In this document: piece by piece, positions 1-8,333 of the stretch | Numbering within the stretch: position 1 is the stretch's first letter | Layout of the letters: each line of letters starts with the position of its first letter | The notes under the pieces: model-generated | Told to the model about the DNA's origin: nothing | The model's input: only the letters and a program-made list of their open reading frames with translations | The model's database searches: none | Source of the DNA: an uncultured Desulfovibrio sp. | GTDB lineage: Bacteria; Desulfobacterota; Desulfovibrionia; Desulfovibrionales; Desulfovibrionaceae | Direction: 5' to 3' | Assembly: GCF_910584445.1 (NCBI RefSeq) | Contig: NZ_CAJUBO010000008.1 | Location: 1-64,000 of the forward strand | DNA length: 64,000 nucleotides | Program-made: the position numbers and the translations under genes

Positions 1-1257
1 CCGCGCGAACTGGCCGACCGTTTCGGCACGCCGCTCTATGTGTATAATGAACGCATCCTGCGCGAGCGCTGCCGCGACCTCATGGGCCTGTCGACGCAGC
101 CCGGCTTTGGCGTCAACTATTCCGTCAAGGCCAACGCCAACCCCTCCCTGCTCCAGATCATCCGCGACGAGGGGCTGGTGGCGGACGCCATGAGTCCCGG
201 CGAACTTCGCATGGACGCGCTCGGCGGTTTCACGCCGGAAGAGATCCTCTATATCTCCAACAACAACGCTCCCGAGGAAATGCTCACGGCCCTGGCCCAC
301 GGCGTGCTCATCAGCGTGGATTCCCTCTCGCAGCTCGACATGCTCGGGGGCATCAACCGGGGCGGCCGCGTCATGGCCCGTTTCAACCCGGGCATCGGCG
401 CCGGCCATCACGCCAAGGTGGTCACGGCGGGCAAGGCCACCAAGTTCGGCATCTCCCCGGACAGGATGGACGATGTTTTCGCGCTGCTCAAAAAGCACGA
501 GATGACGCTGGCGGGCATCAACCAGCATATCGGCTCGCTCTTCATGGAGCCTGAAGGCTATCTTGAGGCGGCGAAGGTGCTGCTGAAGCTTGCGTCCGCG
601 CTTCCCGCCGATGTGCTGAAGAGGCTGGATGTCATCGACTTCGGCGGCGGCTTCGGCATCCCCTATCACAAATATGAAGGAGAAGCCCGGCTGGACCTGG
701 CCGCTCTCGGCCGGGGGCTGCACGCGCTCATCAGCGGATGGGCCGCGTCCACGGGCTACCGCGGCCGCTTTCTGGTGGAGCCGGGCCGGTATGTGGTGGC
801 GGAGTGCGGCATCCTGCTCGGGCGCGTCACCGCGGTCAAGGAAAATGCGGGCACGCGCTATGCCGGCACGGACATCGGCTTCAACGTCCTCATGCGTCCC
901 GCCATGTATGATTCCTTCCATGATCTGGAAGCCTACCGGGGCGATGCCGGAAACGCCGGCGAGTCCGTCCTCCAGACCGTGGTGGGCAATATCTGCGAGA
1001 GCGGCGACATCCTGGCGAAAGACCGCCTGCTCCCGCTCCTGCGGGAAGGCGATGTGCTGGGCGTGCTGGACGCGGGCGCCTATGGCTTCAGCATGGCGTC
1101 CAACTACAACCAGCGTCTCCTCCCCGCCGAGGTGCTCATCCAGGCCGACGGCAGTCCGCGCCTCATCCGCCGCAGGGAAACGCCCGAGGACCTGACCCGC
1201 TGCCTGGACGGCCTTGTCCGGCAGCCTTCCGGCCAGGACGCCGGCCCACGCGGCTGA
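1..1257 (+). CDS. lysA: Diaminopimelate decarboxylase, 5' end cut by window
   Basis: PLP enzyme that decarboxylates meso-diaminopimelate to L-lysine, the last step of lysine synthesis in the cytoplasm. The frame is open from base 1, reading PRELADRFGTPLYVYNE, a typical LysA N-terminus, so the true start lies upstream; a GTG at 40 would cut into the conserved domain and is not believed. The PLP lysine sits in YSVKANANP (residue 43 of the visible part). GGGFG phosphate loop, EPGRY, the CESGD active-site cysteine motif and the GAYGFSMASNYN C-terminal motif are all present. The MATE gene follows after 118 bp on the same strand. Confidence 0.95.
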   Translation, partial: PRELADRFGTPLYVYNERILRERCRDLMGLSTQPGFGVNYSVKANANPSLLQIIRDEGLVADAMSPGELRMDALGGFTPEEILYISNNNAPEEMLTALAHGVLISVDSLSQLDMLGGINRGGRVMARFNPGIGAGHHAKVVTAGKATKFGISPDRMDDVFALLKKHEMTLAGINQHIGSLFMEPEGYLEAAKVLLKLASALPADVLKRLDVIDFGGGFGIPYHKYEGEARLDLAALGRGLHALISGWAASTGYRGRFLVEPGRYVVAECGILLGRVTAVKENAGTRYAGTDIGFNVLMRPAMYDSFHDLEAYRGDAGNAGESVLQTVVGNICESGDILAKDRLLPLLREGDVLGVLDAGAYGFSMASNYNQRLLPAEVLIQADGSPRLIRRRETPEDLTRCLDGLVRQPSGQDAGPRG

Positions 1258-1375
1258 CGGAGCATCCCGGACCTCAGGATGCCGCAGGGCCGCTCCGTAC
1301 CGGGGCAGGCCCGGATACCGGCTTTCCGCAAGAGCCTGAACCTGTTCGCGCACGACGCAAGGAGCGCCGCTCCGC

Positions 1376-2746
1376 ATGCCCACGCCCCGCCTCGGCACCT
1401 CCCCCAGCGCCATCTGGAGCCTGACCTGGCCCCAGTTGCTCATGATGTATATCGTCTTCTTCATGGGCCTTGCGAGCGTATGGGTGGGGGGCAGGATCAG
1501 CGCCAATGTCCAGGCCGCCCTGGGCATGGTGACGCAATGCTCCCTCTTCCTCATGGTGGTGATCATGGCCCTGTCCAGCGGGGCCACGGCGGCCATCAGC
1601 CAGTCGCTGGGCGCGTTCCGCGTGCTCCGCGCCGAGCGTTATGTGGCCGCCACCTGGCTGGGAAGCCTTGGCCTCGGGCTGCTCATGGCGCTTCTGGGCT
1701 GGAGCTTCGGTGACGCCATCCTGCGGCTCATCATGGTGCCCGAGTCCATCCGGCCGCTTGCCGCCGAGCTTTGGCGGGTCTTCATGTTCATGCTGCCCGC
1801 ACAGTATGTGTATTCCGCCACGGGCGTCATCTTCCGCGCCACGCGCCTGGTGCTGCCGCCGCTCTGGGTGGCGGCCCTCGTCTGCGCGGCCAACCTTTTC
1901 GGCTGCCTGGGCTTCGGCCTCGGCTGGTTCGGCCTGCCTGACTGCGGCTACATGGGCCTTGCCTGGAGCAATTTCGGCGCCCAATGCCTGGGCGCTGTCT
2001 GCAATACCCTGCTGCTCGTGCGCTCCGGCTACCTGCGGCGCCGCGCAATCCCCACGATGCGCTGGCTCCGCGTCGGCCTGCCCTACCTCGTGCGCGTGGC
2101 GCTTCCGGCGGGAGCGGCGCAGATCGTCTGGCAATCCGGCTATCTCACGCTCTTTGTCCTCGTGGCCTCGCTTCCGGTGGACAGCGTCCACGCCCTGGCC
2201 GGACTCACCGCCGGGCTGCGGGCCGAAGCCCTGCTCTTCCTGCCCGGCATGGCCTTCAACATGACCGTGGCCGTCCTGGTGGGCAACAGCCTGGGCGAAG
2301 GGCGCCCGGGGCAGGCCAAACGCGTGTCCCTCCCCCTGGTGGGGCTGGCGGCGGGCGCCATGAGTCTTGTGGCGCTTGTCCTCTGGCCCTTCCGGGCGGA
2401 CATTGCCGCCCTGCTCTCGCAGGAGGCGGCCACCCGTGCCCAGATCGTGAGCTATCTTTCCTACAATCTTGTTTCCACGCCGTTTTCCATTGCCAGCACC
2501 GTCATGGGCGGCATCATGGTCGGCGCGGGAGCGACGCACTACAACCTGCTGGTCTATGGCGGCACTTTCTGGATCGTCCGCCTGCCGCTGGGCTGGCTGC
2601 TCGGGCACCGGATCTGGGGCACCGCCTCCGGCGTTTTTGCCGCCATGCTCGTTTCCCAGTGTCTCCAGACCCTTATCATGCTCTATGTGGTGCTGCGCTG
2701 CGACTGGGCGCGCTTTGCCATGAACCGGCAGCGCCGCCCCCACTGA
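1376..2746 (+). CDS. MATE family efflux transporter
   Basis: 456 residues of alternating hydrophobic helices, about 12 membrane segments in two similar halves, as in MATE (NorM/DinF-type) drug/sodium antiporters of the inner membrane. Hallmarks include the early SLTWPQLLMMY helix, AISQSLGA near residue 80, and a matching second-half GNSLGEGRPGQA. A plausible AAGGAG lies about 12 bases before the ATG, slightly long spacing. Substrate cannot be read from sequence; cationic drugs, siderophore-like or lipid compounds are all possible. It follows lysA and precedes the DUF2156 gene by 55 bp. Confidence 0.85.
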   Translation: MPTPRLGTSPSAIWSLTWPQLLMMYIVFFMGLASVWVGGRISANVQAALGMVTQCSLFLMVVIMALSSGATAAISQSLGAFRVLRAERYVAATWLGSLGLGLLMALLGWSFGDAILRLIMVPESIRPLAAELWRVFMFMLPAQYVYSATGVIFRATRLVLPPLWVAALVCAANLFGCLGFGLGWFGLPDCGYMGLAWSNFGAQCLGAVCNTLLLVRSGYLRRRAIPTMRWLRVGLPYLVRVALPAGAAQIVWQSGYLTLFVLVASLPVDSVHALAGLTAGLRAEALLFLPGMAFNMTVAVLVGNSLGEGRPGQAKRVSLPLVGLAAGAMSLVALVLWPFRADIAALLSQEAATRAQIVSYLSYNLVSTPFSIASTVMGGIMVGAGATHYNLLVYGGTFWIVRLPLGWLLGHRIWGTASGVFAAMLVSQCLQTLIMLYVVLRCDWARFAMNRQRRPH

Positions 2747-2801
2747 ACCCCATCCGTGGCCGTGTCCGGGAGGACCCGCACATGGCCGAAGGAGAACGAA
2801 T

Positions 2802-3695
2802 ATGGACCGGAACTTCATTCCCGTGAACCTCAGAGACGCCGATGCCTATTATGAACTCTGGCAGGCAACGCCGCGCCGCTCACTGGACTATACCCTCGCA
2901 AACCTCTGGGGCTGGCAGGAATTTTACGGACTCGAATGGCAGTTTGCCGACCGCTTGTGCTGGATACGCCAGACACGGCCGGAACCGCGCTTCTGGGCGC
3001 CCATCGGCGACTGGAACGCCGTGAACTGGACGACCCTGCTCCCCGCTGCGGGCGGCACGACGGGCCTGGAGTTCATCCGCGTGCCGGAAGCGCTCGTCCA
3101 TATCTGGCGCAAGGAATTGCCGGACCTGGTGGAGACCGGCGAGGAACGGGGACAATGGGAATACCTTTATCGGCAGGAGGAACTGGCGACCCTTGCCGGG
3201 AACCGCTTCCACAAAAAACGCAATCACTATAACAGCTTCATCAAAGCCTACGGCGAGCCGGACTACCGTGGCGTGACCGACGCCATGGTGGAGGATGTCC
3301 TCGGCGTCCAGGATGACTGGTGCCAGTGGCATGAGTGCGACAACTCGCCCTCCCTGCTGGCGGAAAACGAGGCCATCAACCGCGTCCTGACCCGCTGGGA
3401 TGCCTTCCGGGGCCTTACCGGCGCCTCGCTCTATGTGGATGGCCGCATGATCGCCTTCAGCGTGGGAGAACGCCTGGATGATGAAAGCCTGGGCGTCCAC
3501 TTTGAAAAGGGACTCAGCGGCTACAAGGGCGTTTATCAGGCCATGAACTGCGAATTCGCGCGCCACGCGGGCGCCGGACTGCGCTGGATCAACCGCGCCC
3601 AGGATCTGGACGAGGAAGGGCTGCGCCAGGCCAAGATGACCTATCTCCCCGCCGACTTCCTTCGCAAGTACAGGGTCCGCGTGCGCCCGGCATGA
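2802..3695 (+). CDS. DUF2156 domain protein, possible aminoacyl-lipid transferase relative
   Basis: 297 residues, no signal peptide or clear membrane helix. The segment around residues 125-150 (YLYRQEEL then NRFHKKRNHYNSF) and the C-terminal region through MTYLPADFLRKYRV match DUF2156, the GNAT-like fold related to the catalytic domain of phosphatidylglycerol lysyltransferase MprF. The MprF membrane half is missing, so this is a stand-alone cytoplasmic member whose substrate is unknown. Strong AAGGAG about 7 bases before the ATG at 2802. It faces the convergent S24 repressor gene across a 39-bp gap. Confidence 0.75.
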   Translation: MDRNFIPVNLRDADAYYELWQATPRRSLDYTLANLWGWQEFYGLEWQFADRLCWIRQTRPEPRFWAPIGDWNAVNWTTLLPAAGGTTGLEFIRVPEALVHIWRKELPDLVETGEERGQWEYLYRQEELATLAGNRFHKKRNHYNSFIKAYGEPDYRGVTDAMVEDVLGVQDDWCQWHECDNSPSLLAENEAINRVLTRWDAFRGLTGASLYVDGRMIAFSVGERLDDESLGVHFEKGLSGYKGVYQAMNCEFARHAGAGLRWINRAQDLDEEGLRQAKMTYLPADFLRKYRVRVRPA

Positions 3696-3734
3696 GCCGC
3701 GCTCCGGGCGCCGATACCGCGGACGAAAACGGCG

Positions 3735-4448
3735 TCAGCGGTATTCGCGCCCGGACCAGAGCACGCGCCCGATCACGCGGAACTGGTCCGCGCCGTCGCC
3801 GCGCAAATCAAGGCTCAACGGCGGATAGGCCGGATTGGCGCTGTGCAGGACGACCTTGCCGGGGAGCTTGTCCACCCGCTTGATGTAAATGGCGTCCTCA
3901 AAGCCCACGGCGTAGAGCCGGCCGGGAGTGATGTCCGTCTGGCCCTGGTCGAGCAGGACCACGTCATTATCGAAGATCTCCGGGACCATGCTGTCGCCGG
4001 AAACGCGCATGAGCACCATGCGGCGCGGATTGCCCTTGCGGCGCAAAAAATCGCTGCGGAAGGCATAGCCGCCCTCCTGGGCGGCGCTGACCTCAAGGCT
4101 GCCCGTGCCCGCCGAAAGCCGCGCCTCGGCAAGCGGGATGGTGACAAGGTCACTCTCGCAGTCCGCGGGCGCGCACGGAAGCTCGCCGGCCCCGGCTTCC
4201 GGCAGGCGCGCGGGACCGCGCCCGAAAAAGAGCCAGTGGGCATTGACGCCGGTCTGCGCGGCGCAGGTCTGGACCCAGGCCGGGGGCACCTCGCCGCGCC
4301 TGCGCGCGCCATTGACGGATTGCGGCGTGATGCCGAGCGCACGCGCAAGCTCCGCATCGCTGGCAACGTCAAGCGCGCGCATGAGCCGGGTCAGACATTG
4401 GGCGGCAGCGTCGCCGGACTTCCGGGGTGAGGCAGGCAGAGGGACCAT
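3735..4448 (-). CDS. S24 (LexA/CI-like) HTH transcriptional repressor
   Basis: 237 residues. An N-terminal XRE/CI-type helix-turn-helix (DAELARALGITPQSVNGARR, residues 31-50) is followed by an S24 peptidase domain with catalytic Ser153 (SGDSM) and Lys190 (YIKRVDK). An Ala-Gly pair at 113-114 (SAGTG) is a candidate self-cleavage site, as in RecA-responsive CI/LexA-type repressors. The ATG at 4448 is chosen because GAGG precedes it; the open frame extends further upstream without domain content. Its promoter and a palindrome near the transcription start are listed separately. No phage genes surround it, so this looks like a chromosomal regulator rather than prophage. Confidence 0.85.
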   Translation of the reverse strand: MVPLPASPRKSGDAAAQCLTRLMRALDVASDAELARALGITPQSVNGARRRGEVPPAWVQTCAAQTGVNAHWLFFGRGPARLPEAGAGELPCAPADCESDLVTIPLAEARLSAGTGSLEVSAAQEGGYAFRSDFLRRKGNPRRMVLMRVSGDSMVPEIFDNDVVLLDQGQTDITPGRLYAVGFEDAIYIKRVDKLPGKVVLHSANPAYPPLSLDLRGDGADQFRVIGRVLWSGREYR

Positions 4449-4505
4449 GGCATCCTCGCGGTTTGGGGATCGGCAAGGGGCCGTGCGCGGAACATGCAGG
4501 AAGGC

Positions 4506-4520
4506 TCCTGTGAAACAGGA
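4506..4520. promoter_or_regulatory. Palindromic candidate operator for the S24 repressor
   Basis: Perfect inverted repeat TCCTGT-gaa-ACAGGA, lying just downstream of the predicted -10 box of the S24 repressor gene and 58 bases before its start codon. Position suits autorepression; that the repressor binds here is an inference. Confidence 0.5.
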
Positions 4521-4524
4521 AAAC

Positions 4525-4553
4525 AATCTATCATGAACAGCCATCAATAACAA
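4525..4553 (-). promoter_or_regulatory. Sigma-70 type promoter of the S24 repressor gene
   Basis: On the minus strand, -35 TTGTTA (4548-4553) and -10 TAGATT (4525-4530) are separated by exactly 17 bases, in an AT-rich island within GC-rich DNA. Confidence 0.55.
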
Positions 4554-4635
4554 GCTGTTTTTTTCGCCTGATGCTGATTCCGCTCTGATTTTTGTTTGCC
4601 GGTGAAAAAGGGGAGTTGTCTTTTCATGCGACAAA

Positions 4636-4670
4636 GCGCCCCGGACCCGCACATGGCGGGACCGGGGCGC
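4636..4670. terminator. Rho-independent type terminator after the DUF4139 gene
   Basis: A 15-bp stem (one A-A mismatch) with a 5-base loop; the arms start GCGCCCCGG and end CCGGGGCGC. Read on the minus strand it is followed by TTTGTCG, and it sits 27 bases after the DUF4139 stop codon. Since the S24 repressor runs the same way, it separates the two units. Confidence 0.65.
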
Positions 4671-4696
4671 GCTGCACCGTTTTGTCCCGCAGGCGC

Positions 4697-6361
4697 TTAC
4701 GGCACGTCGGGGAAGAGCGGCAACTTCTCCGGCGAGGAGATGGTGACGCTGTGCTTCACGCTGGCCTTGCCGTTGCCGGGCACCTCAACGTTCCAGAAGA
4801 GCATGTGCTCCTGCTCGTTTTTCTGCGCGGGCGGCTCATCCTTGTAGGTCACGGTGACGCCCTCGTCCACAATGACGGGCGCCGGACGCTCCAGCCTGAC
4901 GGTGACGGGCCGGGCATGCCCGTTGCTCACCGTATAGGTCCAGGCCCAGGTCCAGGTCTTGCTGGTCTTGATGATGCCGCTTTCGCCCTTCTTGCGCGCA
5001 TCGTCGAACGTGCGGACGCTGACGCGCGGGTCCGCCCCGAAATAGAGGGTGGCCTCGCCGCCGCGCGGGCGGAACACGCCGCTGCCCACGCTCTGGCCGT
5101 CCACGCTGTATTCGGCGGCGCCTTCGGGCCACGCCGAGGTGCCGGGCAGCGTGTATTTGGCAAGCAGCCAGACGCGGCTGTCGCCCCGGCTGGGCCGCGC
5201 CAGCCATTGCAGCGGCGCCTTCCAGGCATCCGCCGCGATCTGGAGGCGCGAACGGCCTTCGGGCAGGCCCGCCTCGGCCAGGGTCCAGCTGGCATAGACG
5301 GACGCGGTGTCCGCCGTTACGCCCGCTGCGGCCGGAACGGCATCCGCCGCGCCCTCCGCGGACAGCTTGGCGCCGCGCGCATTGAGCATCATGGGCACGG
5401 CCCGCGGCTGCGGCCGGGGCTGCGAATCCACCACCCATTCCGGAAGCGGCGCCGGCTCGCGCGGGCCGCCGCCGCGCGTGGCAAGCGTGACCCTGGTGCC
5501 GCGCCAGTCGATGCCGGAATACTGCCAGACATCGGCCATCAGCCGCACATCGATACTGCCGCCGCTGCCTTCCTCGGGCCGGGCGTTGAAATCATAGACG
5601 GCCTCCCAGCCGCAGTGGGGCCAGGTGTAGGAATAGCGCACGGCCACCTTTTCCCCGCCGGGCACGGGCTTTTGCAGGGTGACGCTCACGAGCTGGCCCA
5701 GTTCCGCGCCCGCGGGCAGGCGCTCGATGCGCTGTTGGAGGAGATTGATGCGCTTCTCCAGCGCTTCCTGACGAAGCACCAGTTCGGGCATGGACTCTTC
5801 AAGCAGTTTTGTCCGCTGGACCAGGTCCTGGGGCGCGGCGTTTTCGGGCTGGGCCTGCCAGAGGGCGATGGCCGTCTTGACGGTGACGAGGCGCGCCGCA
5901 AGGTGGCCGCGCTCGGTCAGAAGCTCCCCACGCGCCCTCGCCAGAGCGCCGGACTCCGCAAGGGCCACGGGGGAGGAACTCCAGCGCACCACGGTCTGGC
6001 CGGGCACGCTCAGTTGCAGGTTGGCGGCATCCGCCGGGATGGCGAAGACCAGCGTGCGCCCGGCATCCGGGCCGGCCGTCACGGGGGCGAGGCGCTCCTC
6101 CACCTCCAGCCGTCCGCCCGAGGGCGAAAGCAGGGCCGTCGCCGGGCTGGCAAGCGCGACCTTCACGTCCGCGCCGCGTCCAGACGCGGCGCCCGCATCG
6201 GCGGCCAGGGCCTGCCCCGCCTGGGAGAGGCAGAGCAACTGCCCGAGCAGGGCAAGACCAAGCCAGCGCAGGCGCCCGCGCCGGAAAGGCCGGGGCCGCG
6301 CGGGACCAGGATCGCCGGTATCCATCGTCGCGGCCCTGGCCGCGGTATGGGCATGTTCCAT
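4697..6361 (-). CDS. DUF4139 (MuiA-like) protein, probably exported
   Basis: 554 residues. A hydrophobic stretch (RLRWLGLALLGQLLCLSQAG) ending in QALAAD near residue 55 looks like a signal peptide after an unusually long charged leader. The region from about residue 120 to 200 is a helical, coiled-coil-like segment (LLEESMPELVLRQEALEKRI), then the DUF4139 beta domain runs to the end, including YTWPHCGWEAVYDFNA and the terminal VTISSPEKLPLFPDVP. The family includes mucoidy-inhibitor MuiA homologs; biochemical role unknown. The ATG at 6361 is preferred because GGAGGTAATC precedes it directly. Located 38 bp after ettA on the same strand. Confidence 0.75.
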   Translation of the reverse strand: MEHAHTAARAATMDTGDPGPARPRPFRRGRLRWLGLALLGQLLCLSQAGQALAADAGAASGRGADVKVALASPATALLSPSGGRLEVEERLAPVTAGPDAGRTLVFAIPADAANLQLSVPGQTVVRWSSSPVALAESGALARARGELLTERGHLAARLVTVKTAIALWQAQPENAAPQDLVQRTKLLEESMPELVLRQEALEKRINLLQQRIERLPAGAELGQLVSVTLQKPVPGGEKVAVRYSYTWPHCGWEAVYDFNARPEEGSGGSIDVRLMADVWQYSGIDWRGTRVTLATRGGGPREPAPLPEWVVDSQPRPQPRAVPMMLNARGAKLSAEGAADAVPAAAGVTADTASVYASWTLAEAGLPEGRSRLQIAADAWKAPLQWLARPSRGDSRVWLLAKYTLPGTSAWPEGAAEYSVDGQSVGSGVFRPRGGEATLYFGADPRVSVRTFDDARKKGESGIIKTSKTWTWAWTYTVSNGHARPVTVRLERPAPVIVDEGVTVTYKDEPPAQKNEQEHMLFWNVEVPGNGKASVKHSVTISSPEKLPLFPDVP

Positions 6362-6399
6362 GATTACCTCCATCGGCGGCCGCCAGCGGCGGCCCCTGT

Positions 6400-8082
6400 T
6401 CAGCGTGTGAGTTTGCGGAATTTGAGGCGATGCGGCGTCTCGGCGTCCTTGCCGAGGCGTTTTTTGCGATCTTCCTCATACTCCCGGAAATTGCCCTCGA
6501 AGAAGGCCACATGGGCATCGTCCTCAAAGGCCATGATGTGCGTTGCCACGCGGTCAAGGAACCAGCGGTCGTGGCTGATGACGAGCACGCAGCCCGCGAA
6601 GTTGTCCAGCGCGTCTTCCAGCGCGCGCATGGTATTGACGTCGATATCGTTGGTGGGTTCGTCCAGCAGGAGCACATTGGCGCCGGATTTGAGCATCCGC
6701 GCGAGATGCAGGCGGTTGCGCTCGCCGCCGGAGAGCACGCCGGCCTTTTTCTGCTGGTCCGCCCCGTGGAAGTTGAAGCGCGTGCAGTAGGCGCGGGCAT
6801 TGACCTCGCGCGCGCCGAGGCGGATGGTCTCGTGCCCGTCGCTCACCAGCTCATAGACGGTCTTGTCCGGGTCCAGCGACTCGCGGCCCTGGTCCACATG
6901 GGCGAAGACCACGCTCTCGCCCACGGCAAGGCGCCCGCTGTCCGGCTGTTCCTGCCCGGTCAGCATCCTGAAGAGCGTGGTCTTGCCCGCGCCGTTGGGT
7001 CCGATGATGCCCACGATGGCCCCCGGCGGGATGATGGCCGACACGTCCTCCATGAGCAGGCGGTCGCCCATGGCCTTGCTCACCCTGTCAAGTTCGATGA
7101 CGCTCTTGCCGAGGCGCGGTCCCGGCGGGATGTAGATCTCAAGGTCGGGAGCGCGCTTTTCGCTTTCGTGCGAGAGCATGGCCTCGTAGGCGTTGATCCT
7201 GGCCTTGCCCTTGGCGTGCCGCCCCTTGGGCGACATATGGATCCATTCCAGCTCCCGCGCGAGGGTCTTGCGGCGCTCGGCCTCGGCCTTTTCCTCCCCG
7301 GCGAGGCGTTTCTGCTTCTGTTCCAGCCAGGAGGAGTAGTTGCCCTTCCACGGGATGCCGCGGCCCCGGTCCAGTTCGAGGATCCAGCCGGCCACATTGT
7401 CGAGGAAGTAGCGGTCATGGGTGACGGCAATGACCGTGCCCGGAAAGGTGGAAAGATAGCGTTCGAGCCAGGCCACGGATTCCGCATCGAGGTGGTTGGT
7501 AGGCTCGTCAAGGAGCAGGATGTCCGGGTTCTGGAGCAGCAGACGGCACAGGGCCACCCGGCGCCGCTCGCCGCCGGAGACCTTGTTCACCGGCATGTCG
7601 CCGGGCGGGCAGCGCAGGGCGTCCATAGCCATTTCCAGACGGGACTCCAGATCCCAGACGCCGCCCGCGTCCATGCGTTCCTGCACCTCGGCCTGCCGGG
7701 CCAGCAGGGCGTCCATTTCGTCCGGCTCCATGGGTTCGGCGAATCTGGCGTTGATCTCCTCAAATTCGCGGGCGATGGCGGCAAGTTCCGCCACGCCTTC
7801 CTCCACCACTTCACGCACGGTGCGCGTCTCTCCGGCAAGAGGCTCCTGCTCCAGATAGCCGATGCTCAGCCCCGGCGCGAGCACAGTCTTGCCCTCAAAC
7901 GCCTCGTCCACGCCGGCAAGGATCTTGAGCAGACTCGACTTGCCCGCGCCGTTGAGGCCGAGGACGCCGATCTTGGCGCCATAAAAATAGGAAAGGGAAA
8001 TGTCCTTGAGCACTTCCTTCTGACCGTGCCGCTTGGACACGCGGATCATGGAATAGATGATCTTGTCCGGTTCGTTGCTCAT
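6400..8082 (-). CDS. ettA: Energy-dependent translational throttle protein EttA (ABC-F)
   Basis: 560-residue ABC-F ATPase that binds the ribosomal E site and gates translation according to ATP/ADP ratio. Two nucleotide-binding domains: Walker A GLNGAGKSS at residues 42-50 and GPNGAGKTT near 350; signature motifs VSGGERRR and LSGGERNR; Walker B ILLLDEPTNHLD and VLLLDEPTNDID. Between them lies the EttA-type linker with RELEWIHMSPKGRHAK, which distinguishes EttA from Uup and other ABC-F proteins. GAGGAGCTT precedes the ATG at 8082. Full family length. Confidence 0.95.
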   Translation of the reverse strand: MSNEPDKIIYSMIRVSKRHGQKEVLKDISLSYFYGAKIGVLGLNGAGKSSLLKILAGVDEAFEGKTVLAPGLSIGYLEQEPLAGETRTVREVVEEGVAELAAIAREFEEINARFAEPMEPDEMDALLARQAEVQERMDAGGVWDLESRLEMAMDALRCPPGDMPVNKVSGGERRRVALCRLLLQNPDILLLDEPTNHLDAESVAWLERYLSTFPGTVIAVTHDRYFLDNVAGWILELDRGRGIPWKGNYSSWLEQKQKRLAGEEKAEAERRKTLARELEWIHMSPKGRHAKGKARINAYEAMLSHESEKRAPDLEIYIPPGPRLGKSVIELDRVSKAMGDRLLMEDVSAIIPPGAIVGIIGPNGAGKTTLFRMLTGQEQPDSGRLAVGESVVFAHVDQGRESLDPDKTVYELVSDGHETIRLGAREVNARAYCTRFNFHGADQQKKAGVLSGGERNRLHLARMLKSGANVLLLDEPTNDIDVNTMRALEDALDNFAGCVLVISHDRWFLDRVATHIMAFEDDAHVAFFEGNFREYEEDRKKRLGKDAETPHRLKFRKLTR

Positions 8083-8333
8083 AAGCTCCTCAGGGTTTGC
8101 CGCCGCCACGCGGGGCTGCGCGGCCGCGGAAGCGCGCCCGGAAGGGCGCGACTTCTTTGCACGCTACACGGAAAGCCCCCGGTTTTCAAGGCGCGGCTGC
8201 CTTCGCCCTGTGCGAACGCCCTGCCGCGCGGGGATTTCCGCTCGACCTTTCGCCCCGCCTTTGGCACACTGGGGACACACCCCAACCCGGCGTGCCGCAG
8301 GACGGCCCGGCGCCGCAGAGACACACCCCGCGC

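Noticed and set aside
3692..3883. Small + strand frame starting at the DUF2156 stop
   Set aside because: Arg/Ala-rich, no ribosome site of its own, and lies antisense to the end of the clear S24 repressor gene.
8230..8333. Sigma-54 promoter upstream of the potassium channel, from TTTGGCACACTGGGG
   Set aside because: The -24-like TGGCAC is present but the -12 TTGC element is absent at the required spacing.
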